A stretch of DNA of 64,000 nucleotides from Lolium rigidum (GCF_022539505.1 NC_061513.1:174808017-174872016), one strand, 5' to 3'; shown: positions 34,330 to 46,399, numbered from the stretch's first letter. A program made the numbers and translations. Notes: generated by a model not told the origin, from the sequence alone.

Positions 34330-36300
34330 AGTGGTTGGTCAGCCGCTATAGAATATTGGAGCGCCGGCAGCTCATCGGCTCATGGTTTGAGTGTGACCGC
34401 CACCGTTCGGGGAGGAAGCAACCTGCAACAACTCCCCGTCGTCTCATGCTCATGTTGTTATGTGGACGCAAAATCAGGTATCCGGTTGGAAATTCTCTGC
34501 TTTTTTTTTAGGGTTGGAAATTCGCTGCTACGACATGGCCAAGATCCTAATCAATAGGGGCGATGGCCCAACTTGCCTGACGCAGAGATAAGGGGCCGAC
34601 GACCGATGAACATTGCAAATGGGTCGTGTGGCCCAATAATAAAGATTTGTTTTTATGTATTTATTACATTTGATAAATTGTAAAATGCCTAATTATTTTT
34701 ACACATAATAATAATGGGAAATATTTTTGGGCCGTGAACATATTCAAACCCATGAGAATACTCCTATTTGAATTCTTGAGTAATTTTCGGAATACTTTTT
34801 TAAAACCCGTGAACATTTTTTTCTAACCGCGCATACTTTTTTGAATTCATGAACGATACTTTCTTTGAACCCAACATATTTTGAATTCGTGAATGTTTTC
34901 TACATGGACTCTTTTCAAAATATATTCTTTTCCAAAAAATGATTTCTACAAATTAACAAAGAAGAAACTCAAAAGGAAAAAATAGAGAGAATAATGGAAA
35001 TAAAAAAGAAGCGAGAAAAAAGAAAACACGGAGAAAATAGGTAAAGCAAAAAAAAACATGAAAATCAAACGTAGCTTATATATTGGGCCCAGCCCACGAA
35101 CCGAACCCCTTTAGGCAGGAGTGATCCGATCCTACTGAGCGAGGGAGTGAGAAATATGATGTTTTATCTTTCGATTTGTCTCATTGGTGCAATTTAGATT
35201 TTTTCATGTAAATTCTCCATGGGTCTCAATGATGTCGACGCGTCGAGTCGAATGAAAGCCTCCTAACTCCATCTTTTGATCCCGTCAAGTCGTCTTGGAG
35301 CGGTCGTCACTTGACCAATGCCAATGAGCTAGTGGTGTTTGCATCTCAAGCATTGACATCTCTTGATCCAGTGGTTTGTTCTTCAGTGTCTTGGCATGTT
35401 TTATCTCTTGTGATATGTTTGTTTTGGCTCCTGGTTCTTTAGTCTCACACCTTTGTTCTCGTGATGTTCTTTTTTTAAAAGAATTTTCGTGTGATGTTCT
35501 TGTATGTCGGTCCTTTTCAAAGCATCGATTTAGTAATCTGCTATGGGAGGTGTGTGTTCCAGGTCACATTGTTTTTGATGGTCTCATTGTAGGACGATAT
35601 GTGTGACTTTTCAAAAATATTCGAAGCTATTTAATCTTGTGTAGGTTTGATCTTCTAAAGTTTTATCTCGAGACGTAAGGAGCTAAGACAACGAACGAAT
35701 GCTAGGGTGGATTTTGGCATAGGTAATTTTACACTTTTCCGATATACCTCTACCATATGATAGCTTTGAGTGAGAGACTGCTTAGTACTAGCATAAGAGG
35801 AGTCTTGGATGTGAAGAAGACATTGCTTCATAGGTTATTGTGTGGGAATGATTGTTACACAACGATGTTTCTGTCCAAACCGTACATGAGCATGTGATCC
35901 TAGAGATTAGTGCTTTGCACCCGCGGACTCGGTAGGGGTGGCAATACTTGAAAACTGCGGTTCATGTGATGATTTTCGAGTACAGAGTCTCAATATCTAG
36001 AGTGAAAAGTTCTAGATCTAGCCTTCATTGATTGTACATGGTAGTGGCGATATCCCTCTTGAAGGCACTGTATGGAGATTTCAGATTTATCCTAGGTGGC
36101 TAGGTGAAAACCTAGAACCTTTGATTCGATGACGATAAAACTTATGAAATGTCCCTTTCTTCGAGGTGTCACTTTTGAAGAACCTCTTTTGTATTCCGGG
36201 TTTGTCTTGAGGTGGTTTGGGCCCGGCTCTTGCGAGTGATTGATCCTTGTGGTTGGATACTTTTTATTTTTACTTTTTTGGCCATATGCATTGATGTGGG
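34330..36300. other. Intergenic DNA with an AT-rich grass repeat
   Basis: From about 34560 to 35110, an AT-rich core (TTTTTTGAATTCATGAAC-like units, poly-purine AAAAAGAAGCGAGAAAAAAG) sits between GC-rich 'ggccc' edges, like the repeat at 14.5-15 kb. The rest is unassigned. Confidence 0.4.
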
Positions 36301-36530
36301 CATTATCCTTCGGGTACCTGACATTAGTCTACCTCCTTTGGCCCAACTAGGGGCCCACGAAGATTGACCAACAGCCAAGGTGGACCCATACGTCGGTTCT
36401 AGCAAAGGACACCTACTAGAAGATGGATTCTTGATGAACAAGGAAAGAAGACACCGTACAAGGAAAGACTAAAATGGATCTCGTTGTAACCTAGTCGAGC
36501 TCGGGAAAGACTCTCGGGACATGGCCCTGC

Positions 36531-36538
36531 TATATAAA
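36531..36538 (+). promoter_or_regulatory. LTR TATA box
   Basis: GCTATATAAAGGCCGAGGAG is the usual core promoter of a grass gypsy LTR. Confidence 0.6.
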
Positions 36539-36771
36539 GGCCGAGGAGAGGGTCAGTCGAGACAAAACTTCAATACCTAGAACCACCGCAAGGTTAGAGC
36601 TAGAAATCTAGAATCTTTGACCCTCGACGAGTCAACCAAAGCAGCCTATCGGCTACCCCATTGTAACCCGATATATTCAGTAATCAAGATCAGACAAGCA
36701 GGAAGTAAGGGTTTTACCTCATCGAGGGCCCCAAACCTGGGTAAATCTCTCTCCCCGTTTGTTTGGTATCC

Positions 36772-39700
36772 GATGTCTCGTGCTAGCATGCAGGATTCTG
36801 TCAACCCTAAGCACCTCATGGTGAGCATTGCCGAGGAGCACCCTCGTCAATTGGCGTCGTGTGTGGGAAACCTGCTGGTACAAGGCACTTCATCGGTTGC
36901 TCCGATCGTGTCGACCACGACTTCACTGGCATTGCCGACACCATCATCGGCTCCTTCATCGCCAAGCTTGAGGAACTCGATTTGTTTCGGGTCCTTCCAG
37001 TTTACTCCACACACCGACTCGTCGCATTCGGCTTTCTCATGCCTACGCGGCGGGTTAGACACGATGTTCGGGAGCGTTCACTACTGCGTCGACTCTGAGG
37101 GCATCCTTCGGTTGCCTGATCCGTTCGCCCCCAACACATCAAGAACTGCGGCTTCATCGACTGTTGCATCGACCGCTTCATCCCTGATCACAGTCGATCT
37201 ATCGACTCCAACGTCTTCGCCATCGACATCTTCACGTCGTTCCACGTCATCTATGTCTGTTGGATCTGACGATTCTGCATCATCGAATCTAACATCGTAC
37301 TACTGCCTCAACTGCGACACTAGGCACGGGCTAGGCTCGGATGACACGCCTTTCATCTGCAGCGCCAAGTACTCCTCCGACGAAGAAAGTATCGACAGCA
37401 TCGCCAGGGCAACCACCTGGAGAGTGGCACATCACCAAATTTATGCTATCCTAAACCCTGTTAACGGAGGCGAACCCTCCGAAGGCGAACATACCCCACG
37501 TGTCAATCGTGGCGGACGCCGCAATGTTGAAGCTAGCGCCAGCAACGACGATAGCGCTTACACCATCACTGAGGAAGAGTGGGAGATTGCTCGTAGTGCC
37601 ATAGCCAATAACACTCGAATTCCCTCTGGAGCTTCGGCAGGAACCCTCAACGCGTATCACGGTATTCTAGAGAAGAATTGGGTTCGATTAGCAAATGAAC
37701 AAGCTGACCTCAATCAACGCCGGCAGGCAGCCGATCAATCAAGCGAGCGACGAAGGGCGTTGCCTTCGTATGGAAGCGCGTCTTGTAGCAACCAAGGCCC
37801 ATGGAGATTTTTGCCACTAATTCCTCGCCTTTCAGAAGCCGATGCAAGGGAGATCACTTCGAATCTCTCCAACTCTTTCATGACTATGGACACCGCACAT
37901 GGTTAGGCCAAAAACTGTCGAAAGGGCAACAACTAATCTTGCATCTTATTTGATCAACCACCAGCCAACACCCAACGATCCAATGGCGCAAGATCATCGG
38001 GGCACTTTGGAAAGCCTCGCGATCCTCGGGGATAAACTCACCCCTAGGAAGGAGAAAACTACGCATCAAGGCAGTGGATCTAAGCATCATTCAAAAGATG
38101 CCCACGATGATATTACACAGGGTAAGATCGAGAAAGCCCGCCGCCGGCATGCTACAAGGGAAGGCTATGATAGCGACGATTCCGAAGAAACCCAGGAGTA
38201 CGATGGTGAACTTCGGGGTGCGGATTTTCTAAGCCACAGGATTCGGGAGGCGATGCCACTGAAAAGATTCAAGCCTACCCCTACCGATGCCGCCTAATAT
38301 GATGGTCAATAGGAGTCGAGGTCCTGGATAGATGATTATCTGCAAACTGTGATCTTACACAAGGGAAACAAAATAGCGGAAATGCAACGCTTATAGCTCT
38401 ACCTGAAAGATTCGGCACGAGCATGGCTAAGAGGTCCGCCGAAGGGATCCATCAGGTCCTGGGAAGATCTGGTCGATGCTTTCGTCAAGAATTTCCAGGC
38501 CACATACAGGAGGCCCATTGGGATCGAAGAATTGCGCCACTGCCATCAGAAGTCGAAGGAATCAATGCGCGCGTACATTGGACGTTTTACTAAACTTCTA
38601 AATGCTTCTTAAGATGTCTCCATCGATAGAGTGATTGATGCCTTCAGTGACGGCATCCGGCGAGAATCCTATATCGAAGAACTTGGCCGAAAGAAGGCGA
38701 ACACTATTACCAAGCTTATGGAGATTGCCAATAGTTGGGTTGATGGAGAAGACAACGTGCGGAAGCCACGCCCACACAGTGACAATGAAGACGATGACCA
38801 TAAGCATGACTTAGGTCATCGATGTGATCGCCACAAAAAGAGAAGAGATCGTGGGTATGAAACCTTCGGTGACACCAACATTGTAGCTGTCGGATACTCT
38901 GATCGACGTGATGATCGGTATGACGATCAGCGCGGTGACAGATGCGACGATCGTTGGGACGGCAACATCAACGGTTCCGGGGGTAATCGAGGCAATTACA
39001 TGGAATGACCGCCATGGGTCCCGGAGTTACCGTTCGATGATCATTTAAACGCTCCTTGTTACATACACGCGTACATCGACCCCAAGGACAACACCAAAAA
39101 GTCAAGTCACTTGCTCAGGGACTGCCGATAGTTTCTTGATCTTCAGAAGTTTTACGAGTTGAGTAAAAGGTAGGCGCAGATCCCGAACCCACCACCGCCA
39201 CCTCAGCATCAAGTTCAACAAGTTCAAACTCGTGCCTCCAATGAAGCTTTTCCTCCACCTCGAGGGAAGATGAGCATGACTCATAAAACTGGCATCTCAA
39301 GAAGAGATATGAAAAAGCTTACGCAAGAAATTAATCTTGCGGAAGGCACCATGGTAACGTCCCCGAATTCATCGACTGGTCCGCGCAAAGCATGTTGTTC
39401 AGCAGAGCCGACCATCCGATGTCTATTCCAAGGCCAACCCATGCAGCTTTGGTAGTCAAAGCACAGATCAGAGGATTCAGCATGAGCAAAGTATTCATGG
39501 ATGGTGGAAGCGGATTGAATCTGATATTCGCAAGCACAGTCAAAAATATGGGCATTACAGCTGATATGTTACAGGAGTCTGATACATGTTTCCATGGCAT
39601 TGTTCCAACCTTGCCAGCATACCCTCTCGGCAGGATATCCTTGAATGTAGTCTTCGGGAAACCCGACGATTTCAGGAAGGGAAGGGTCGAGAGTTCGAGG

Positions 39701-39980
39701 TAGTGAATTGGAAATCATAGTACCACGCTATCCTTGGAAGGCCAGCTTACGCCAATTTCATGGATGTACCGCACTACGCGTACTTAAAGCTAAAGATGCC
39801 AGGCAACAACAGGACCAATATCACGGTTCACGGAAGCTTTTCTCGTTCAGACAATTGTGATCGAGAATTCTATAAGATTGCCGCTAAGTTTGGGATAAAG
39901 CAGGAAGTTAAAGCTATAGACTTTTCTCCCACGCAGTTAGCTCTTCAAGGCAAGGATTCTAAGCTTAAGGAGGTAGACGG
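36772..39980 (+). pseudogene. Gypsy gag-protease, broken
   Basis: An N-terminal Ser/Thr-rich gag region is open to 37906. After frame changes the Retrotrans_gag core follows at about 38330-38780: DDYLQTVILHKGNKIAEMQR, ARAWLRGPPKGSIRSWEDL, FVKNFQATYRRPIGIEELR and AYIGRFTKLLNAS. Stops lie near 38395 and 38612. A basic/acidic tract rich in RCDDR follows, then an aspartic protease with KVFMDGGSGLNLIFA at about 39490, where DGGSG replaces the usual DTGSS-like triad. Later stops occur at 39704 and 39717. The protein would have formed capsids; this copy is dead. Confidence 0.82.
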
Positions 39981-40011
39981 CGGCAACAAGACGAAGAAAC
40001 AACTTGACGAT

Positions 40012-40111
40012 NNNNNNNNNNNNNNNNNNNNNNNNNNNNNNNNNNNNNNNNNNNNNNNNNNNNNNNNNNNNNNNNNNNNNNNNNNNNNNNNNNNNNNNNN
40101 NNNNNNNNNNN
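40012..40111. other. Assembly gap (100 N)
   Basis: A run of exactly 100 N. The left side is gypsy coding sequence and the right side is not, so the true distance and order across this point are unknown. Confidence 1.
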
Positions 40112-40697
40112 GCTTCCTCGTCTGGAGTGGCATGTTACTGTTTGGCCAGCCCAGTAACTCCCACTCGTGGCAGGCGCAACTAAAATCATGATGGAGGGAT
40201 AGTATAGTAAAAAAGAAGAGGCGACGGGTAGTTTGTGGAAGGAATTCCGGGAGCGACGGACGAGGTAACCTGGTGCGTTCGCCACGCCAACCAAGCGGAA
40301 AAGTGCGGTTTTGTTGGGTGGTGGCCTTGCCTCCCGCTAGTGCGCCACTGGCATGCCAAATTGTGGCGACCGCACTCATCGCGACGCAAATGGCAAAGCT
40401 GCTTTGCATCCGCTCCCTCCCTGCCTCAAAAGACTAAACACGGAAAAACAGAGTCCATTCGACTAGTTTGCTTGCTTCAAACAAAAAGAGGAGGCCTTCC
40501 TTCTAGAACGAGCACCGCAGCATAAAGCGGGTTTTGTTTTACGATACCGTGCGTGCCCGCGCGGCCGCATCGCACCGACGGACGGCCACGTGAAAACAGA
40601 GCAGCACAGGGAGTTTGGTAGTGTGCATTCATTTTCTGGTTCACTGTGCCAGCGAGATGGGTTTACCTGTGTGTCGCGAATGAGCCATAGGTCATAA
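40112..40697. other. Unassigned sequence between gap and PIF/Harbinger element
   Basis: Moderately GC-rich, no supported gene. Ends with the TAA target duplicate (40695-40697). Confidence 0.4.
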
Positions 40698-42655
40698 GAG
40701 CATCTCCAACAGGCGCACTAAATTTCGGCGCGCTAAACCTCGCTTCCGTCGCGCTGTAAACGTATATGTAAACGTATAGCACTGCGCTGAATATTTCCCC
40801 GCCAGATGCTCTATTTTACAGCGCGTGTTGGTGCGGTAAAAAAGCTCCTCCGCCGGGCGCTCCATGCAGCACGCAGCGCAAACAACAAACACACACAAAT
40901 ATGCATCAAAGAAGATCAAACAACCATCTAAATTTACAAATAAAATATACCATACAAATACAACAAATTGTTCACAACAAATACAACAAGTACATCAAAT
41001 TATTCACACCAAATACAACAAGTTTACGGACCAACATACAAAAATACAACATAGTTTTGAGACAATACAACACATAGTTTTCAAACAAATACAACAAGTA
41101 TGCAACTATTGTTGTCCATGCCAATTCCACCATTCTTCGATGAGATCTTTTTGGAGCTCATCATGTGTGTCGTTGGAAATGGCATGGTACGAGACAATGA
41201 ACCGGGCAATCGTATGTGCGGACCTCCTCACTTGCACGGGAACCCCCATCAACTCGTAGTGGGTATGATCCACATCTTTCCCACGATCATCCTCTATAAT
41301 CATGTTATGCATGATGACACAAGCTATCATGATATACCAAAGGCACTCTTGGTCAAAAAATCTAGCCGGCCCTCTCACAATGGCAAATTGAGCTTGCAAA
41401 ATCCCAAATGCTCTCTCTACATCTTCCCTAGCCACCGCTTGTGCATTGTGAAATTGTGTTTGCTTCTTACCTCGTGGTTGAATAACCGGCTTCACAAATG
41501 TTTGCCACCTTGGATATATGCCGTCGGCGAGGAAGTAGCCATAGTTGTACTTGTGGCCAGTTGCTTCAAACTCCACTAATGGATCTTCCCGCATTGCAAG
41601 TCTTGTCATTAGTGGTGATCGTTGAAGAACATTGATGTCATTGCAAGACCCGGGAATTTCAAAAAATGCATGCCATATCCAAGTCTCTTGATCGGTGACC
41701 GCTTCAAGGACTATGGTGGCATCCTTCTTGTACCCTTTGAATTTTCCATGCCATGCCGCTGGACAATTCTTCCAACTCCAATGCATACAATCAATGGAAC
41801 CAAGCATATCGGGAAACCCCCGGTCGGCGTTGAACTCCAAAAGCATTGCCGTGTCTTGAGCATTGGGGGCTCAAGTATGTGGATCCGAAAACATTCACAA
41901 TTGCAACGATAAAGCGCTTCACACACAACATAGAAGTGCTCTCTCCCATGGCGCGGTATGCTAAGTAAGGATATGTTCTCCTCTTCCTCTTGGTCGTACT
42001 CATCATCCGATGAATCGTTTGATGAACTCTACAAACATACATATGAAATTACTTAACTACAACTAACTATAGTAGCTAAGATACAGACAAAATCATGGCG
42101 GACGACCGGCGGAGGCGCATACCTTGCGAGCAAATCGGCGAGTATCTTGGCTGCGCCATGTCGACAGCAAGCTCGAAGATGACGACATGGCGATGGCGGC
42201 GCGGGGTATGTAGAGGAGAAGGCGCGGGCGAGGCGGGGAGAAGCGTCGGCTTGTTCCCTTCAGTGGCGATGGCGCCCGGTCGGTACAGCGCGGCGGAGCG
42301 GCCGCTACTACCGGCAGGAGGCACGGGCGAGGTGCAACAGTGGGGCCGGCGGCGGAATCGACCGGAGCCAGCGGTATTTTGCTGCGGCGGCGCGGTGGGA
42401 AATGGAGGGCGCGGGGGGGGGGGGGGGATTTTCCATCCGTTGGGTATTCACGCGTGCGCCGAGCGATGCCGCGCGCTGTAGCCGACACGTCACATTTAAC
42501 GCTCGGGATTGTGCAAAAATCCACGCGTCCCAATTTTTTTTTACAGCGCCTCGCCGTTTGCCGCGCTTGCTGGGGGAGCGATTCCGGCTCCGCGTGCGGC
42601 ATATCGGCGGTTTATATAGCGCGCGGCCTATATAGCGCATCTGTTGGAGATGCTC
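40698..42655 (-). mobile_element. PIF/Harbinger DNA transposon, internally deleted
   Basis: TAA target duplication (40695-40697 and 42656-42658). The termini are GAGCATCTCCAACAGGCGC on the left and its inverse GCGCATCTGTTGGAGATGCTC (21 bp) on the right, a near-perfect pair. It encodes a transposase on the minus strand whose N-terminal third is shortened. It is younger-looking than the copy at 18915-21161. Confidence 0.92.
41106..42050 (-). pseudogene. PIF/Harbinger DDE transposase, one clear frameshift
   Basis: The main frame (41846-41106) holds the DDE nuclease: FNADRGFPDMLGSIDCMHW with the first Asp, PGSCNDINVLQRSPL with the second, and EDVERAFGILQAQFAIVRGP with the Glu, then ACVIMHNMIIEDDRG. 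The N-terminal part (42050-41857) gives an acidic Ser/Asp tract, then GESTSMLCVKRFIVAIVNVFG in another frame. The shift lies in a run of five C near 41868, where one base too many separates YLSP from NAQDTAMLLEF-like sequence. The helix-turn-helix region (RRRF...YG) is missing, an internal deletion. No Myb-like partner ORF is present. It could only move with help from an intact relative. Confidence 0.88.
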
Positions 42656-42658
42656 TAA

Positions 42659-43077
42659 AATGCGGGTTGTTTGGTAGCCTGGACGGCCTTTTCTGTGCCG
42701 GAGAAGGAAGGCAGACCCCATTGTTTGGGTGCCTGCACATACTACTTTCTTCCCTGATCGTGCAACCCACACCTTGTTTGGTTGCATATAGGAGCGTGCT
42801 GTAGTAACCCCTTCCCTTAGAGTGGTGAGGTTATCCAGTACTGGTAATTGAATAACAACACACAACAGATTCAGTTCATCACAAAAGGTGCTAGTAATAC
42901 ACAACAACTACTTAGTGGGCGATGATCACAAGCGAAACAACTATACTTCATAATGCATCACAGGTAGATCACACGAGGGGTTAGTATATACCACCTCGAG
43001 CAAATTCATCATTACAGACCGGGATCAGGTTCAAGTAAGTTCTAGCTAATGGAGAGATACGAGACCACCTCCTAAAA
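42659..43077. other. Unassigned; GTTTGGTAGCCTGG-type motifs
   Basis: The stretch starts with 'gggttgtttggtagcctgg', and similar 'ttgtttgg(g/t)tgc' motifs follow at 42721 and 42775. The inverse 'ccaggctaccaaac' lies at 52955. It is probably the edge of a repeat. Confidence 0.35.
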
Positions 43078-43641
43078 TTAGCAGATCATGACCAAGGATG
43101 CAGAAGCACTAAGCAGGAAACTGCTTGCGAAGCCAGTCCTAAGCCAACTCATCCTCTCCGGTAGATGCAACTTACGGTACTCGGCATACTCTTCTTCATT
43201 GTCTGCAATGAAGTCGATAGCCCTGACCTGCAAGTTAGGTTGGAACAGCTGCGCCCTGCAGACAAACTGGGCCGTGAAGATCGTTTTCATCTGAGCATAG
43301 TTTGTGATCGGGGTCCCGATGTACGGACGATGCCTCAGGTAGCGCTGCAATCCACAAGGAGCAACTGTTAATGCGGACAACATTCACATACATAGCTATG
43401 AAGGAACTAAAATGAAGCTTACTACCTGAATGTAATCGCCCGCCGTATCTTCATCAGCAGCACAGAAGTAGCAACCATCTTCGCTCCAGTACATAATGCG
43501 ATCGTTTTTCATCTTCAGTATGATGCTCCACTTGGTCCTCCAATTTATGATGTGGTTGTAGAGCTGAAGAGTGGTCACATGTATGCCAGCGAATGCAAGA
43601 ACATCAGCAGCTACCTTCTTCATCTGCTGTTCTTTGAATCC
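43078..43641 (-). pseudogene. Myb/SANT-like (Myb_DNA-bind_3) gene fragment, two exons
   Basis: Two exons with proper splice sites in phase 0: 43641-43426 (acceptor TTTCAG, donor CAG|GTAGTAAG) and 43344-43078 (acceptor GATTGCAG, stop at 43078). They read GFKEQQMKKVAADVLAFAG, LYNHIINWRTKWSIILKMKN, WSEDGCYFC, then RYLRHRPYIGTPITNYAQMK. This follows the Myb_DNA-bind_3 pattern (GFK...N.VA..L, QVYNHLRKW..KW, F.NTPI..Y..M) of plant trihelix-like proteins related to transposon-associated factors. About 160 residues remain. The exon for the first helix is not present upstream; instead a 46-bp minisatellite and then an LTR retrotransposon follow, so the gene is probably truncated. A possible remnant of its 5' exon is at 52432-52572. 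Confidence 0.65.
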
Positions 43642-43778
43642 CTGAAAGCTTAGGTTTCCAAACCATGGTTGGTTTGCTTGAAATCAGACATTTCTCAACA
43701 TTGATAGTAGGAGCAGAAAGATCAGGGGAGCCCAATGGTATGATCGCCTACATGACAAACACTAGCAGATCAATGAAT

Positions 43779-43916
43779 TACCACTACCACATCCACATCC
43801 TTAAGCACTACCACATCAATGATCTACCACTACCACATCCACATCCTTAAGCAGTACCACATCAATGAACTACCACTATCACATCCACATCCTTAAGCAC
43901 TACCACATCGACGAAG
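43779..43916. repeat. 46-bp minisatellite, three copies
   Basis: Copies at 43779-43824, 43825-43870 and 43871-43916 read TACCACTACCACATCCACAT + CCTTAAGCAC..., with a few substitutions between copies. Confidence 0.93.
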
Positions 43917-43938
43917 AGCGAGAAAAGTAATAGCGACC

Positions 43939-45366
43939 TGATACGTCTCAAACGTATATATAATTTCTGATGTTCCATGCTAGTTTTATGACAATACCTA
44001 CATGTTTTGTTCACACTTTATATCGTTTTTATGCGTTTTCCAGAACTAACCTATTAACGAGATGCCGAAGTGCCAGTTGCTGTTTTCTGCTGTTTTTGGT
44101 TTCAGAAATCCTAGAAAGGAAATATTCTCGGAATCGGACGAAATCAACGCCCAATATCTTATAATTCCACGAAGCTTCCAGAACACCGGAGAGGGGCCAG
44201 AGGAGAGGCCCAGGGCCACCACACATGGTGGCGGCGCGACCCAAAGGGGGGGCGTGCCCCCCTAGTGTGTGGCTGCCCCGTAGCCCCTTCGACTCTGACT
44301 CTCCGCCTATAAAAGCCTTCGTGACCTAAATCTTCGACACGGATGGACGAAACACCAGAAAACCTTCCAGAGCCTCCGCCATCGCGAAACTCCAATTTGG
44401 GGGACAGAAGTCTCTGTTCCGGCACCCTGCCGGGACGGGGAATTGGCCCCGGAGTCATCTCCATCGACACCACCGCCATCTTCATCGCCATCGCTGTCTC
44501 CCATGATGAGGAGGGAGTAGTTCTCCCCTGAGGCTGAGGGCTCTACCGTAGCTATGTGGTTCATCTCTCTCTTTGTGATCTAGTTGAATATCATCTATGA
44601 GTTACTCTGGTGATGTTATTAAAGTAGTCTATTCCTCCTCCGATGTAATGTTGACAGTGTGTGCATCATGAAGTACTTGGTGTAGGTTATGATTGTGATC
44701 TCTTGTAGATTATGAAGTTAACTATTACTATGATAGTATTGATGTGATCTATTCCCCCTTTCATAGCCGATGTTGACAAGTGTGCATGCTATGTTAGTAC
44801 TCGGTATAATTGCGTTGGTCTATCTTGCACTCTAAGGTTATTTAAATATGAACATCGAATGTTGTGGAGCTTGTTAACTCCGGCATTGAGGTGCTCTTGT
44901 AGCCCTACACAATTAATGGTGTTTGTCATCCAACAAGAGAGTGTAGAGTGGTTTTATTATGTGATCAATGTTGAGAGTGTCCACTAGTGAAAGTATGATC
45001 CCTAGGCCTTATTTCCGAACATCGAATCTCCGTTTATTTACTGTTCTGTTGCATGTTTACTCGCTGCCATATTTTATTCAGATTGTTATTACCACTCATA
45101 TTCATCCATATCACTTCATTTTACTATCTCTTCGCCGAACTAATGCACCTATACATCTGACAAGTGTATTAGGTGTGTTGGGGACACAAGAGACTTCTTG
45201 TATCGTGATTGCAGGGTTGCTTGAGAGGGATATCTTTGACCTCTTCCTCCCCGAGTTCGATAAACCTTGGGTGATTCACTTAAGGGAAACTTGCTGCTGT
45301 TCTACAAACCTCTCGCTCTTGGGGGCCCAACACCGTCTACAGGAAAAGAAGTGTGAGTAGACATCA
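43939..45366 (+). repeat. Left LTR of element 1
   Basis: 1428 bp. A TATA box, TATAAAAG, at 44309-44316 lies after a GC-rich part, the expected place for the U3/R border. Confidence 0.92.
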
Positions 45367-45377
45367 AGCTATTTTCT

Positions 45378-45395
45378 CGGCGCCGTTGCCGGGGA
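45378..45395 (+). promoter_or_regulatory. Primer-binding site, tRNA-Asp type, element 1
   Basis: CGGCGCCGTTGCCGGGGA is complementary, except for its first base, to the 3' end of plant tRNA-Asp including CCA. It starts 11 bases after the LTR end; most elements have 0-5. Confidence 0.8.
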
Positions 45396-45541
45396 GGTAA
45401 GGTAAAAGGTATTCACATCCTCCGACTACTAAGCTATTTCCTAGTCTTGTTGCCGGTGTGTGAGTGCTTGAAGCTATTTCCTTTAGATCCTGCAATTGCA
45501 TCTTTTTGTTTCTTATTTTTATTTTTCACTAGTTAGGCATA

Positions 45542-46399
45542 ATGGAAAATAACAATGAGCTTATTAATCTATTTCCTGAGTTAAGATATGAATTGTTTGA
45601 TGTGAAAATTAAAAAACCTATGGAACCTTATTTGCATGATAGTAGCAATGTTATTAGTATGAATGCAATTACTGCTAATGCTATGGAGAAGTCTAAGCTT
45701 GGGGAAGCTAGTTTTTGTGATCTTTTTAGCTTCCCATCTTTAGGGGAGACAATTTGCTCTGATAATACTTTATCTCCCATATGCGATAACTCTAATGATG
45801 CTTCTGATATATTAAATCCATCTGCTGAAAGTATTCCGTATAAAATACCTATGAAAATTATTGAACATGTTATGGATGACCGCTATGAAGGGGATGGAAC
45901 TGTCCATCCTGGAGATCATTTACTGTTTTTGCATGAATTATGCGGGTTATTCAAGTGTGCAGGTATCTCCATGGATGAAGTGAAGAAGAAACTATTCTCT
46001 ATGTCGCTGTCTGGTAAAGCGGCGCATTGGTACAAACTGCTGAAGGATGGGCATTCTCTTGATTGGAAGGATATTGTGCCTCTATTTTACTCTAAATTCT
46101 ATCCTCCAAGTGAAATTCACAAAGACCGGAATCGCATATATAATTTCTGGCCTCATGATGGAGAGAGTATTGCCCAAGCATGGGAGAGATTGAAGTCTTT
46201 AATGCTCAAATGCCCCATTCATGAGCTTCCTGGTAATATCATCATTGATAATTTCTATGCAAGACTTTCTTTTCAAGATAAAACCTTGCTGGATACTACT
46301 TGTTCTGGATCATTTACACGCAATGGAGAAGATTTTAAAAGGGACCTTCTTGATCGGATTCAGGAGAATACTCGAAGGATGGGAGAACAACAAAGGTAA
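45542..46399 (+). CDS. Gag-like protein of element 1, first frame
   Basis: A 285-codon frame starts MENNNELINLFPELRYELFD. The second half is a Retrotrans_gag domain: GDGTVHPGDHLLFLHELCGL, KKLFSMSLSGKAAHWYKLLK, FYSKFYPPSEIHKDRNRIYN and AQAWERLKSLMLKCPIHELP. The protein would form virus-like particles in the cytoplasm. The frame ends at a TAA just after DRIQENTRRMGEQQR. The next frame continues the family-typical text from there, so gag and the second ORF were probably one protein, and a single-base shift near 46370 has split them. Confidence 0.82.
   Translation: MENNNELINLFPELRYELFDVKIKKPMEPYLHDSSNVISMNAITANAMEKSKLGEASFCDLFSFPSLGETICSDNTLSPICDNSNDASDILNPSAESIPYKIPMKIIEHVMDDRYEGDGTVHPGDHLLFLHELCGLFKCAGISMDEVKKKLFSMSLSGKAAHWYKLLKDGHSLDWKDIVPLFYSKFYPPSEIHKDRNRIYNFWPHDGESIAQAWERLKSLMLKCPIHELPGNIIIDNFYARLSFQDKTLLDTTCSGSFTRNGEDFKRDLLDRIQENTRRMGEQQR

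Larger units (their letters stand above)
36300..40011 (+). mobile_element. Ty3/gypsy LTR retrotransposon remnant, cut by the assembly gap
   Basis: The left part (about 36300-36770) has LTR character, with a TATA box at 36531-36538 (TATATAAA) followed by a transcribed-region-like stretch. Its exact start was not found. Gag and protease follow; the sequence then runs into the N gap, so reverse transcriptase, integrase and the right LTR are not visible here. Confidence 0.7.

Noticed and set aside
33809..34331. Two plus-strand frames over G3
   Set aside because: Shadows of G3; no signal peptide or family pattern, whereas the minus strand has both.
45378..45395. tRNA-Asp-like sequence
   Set aside because: Only the 18-nt complement of the tRNA 3' end is present; it is a primer-binding site, not a tRNA gene.
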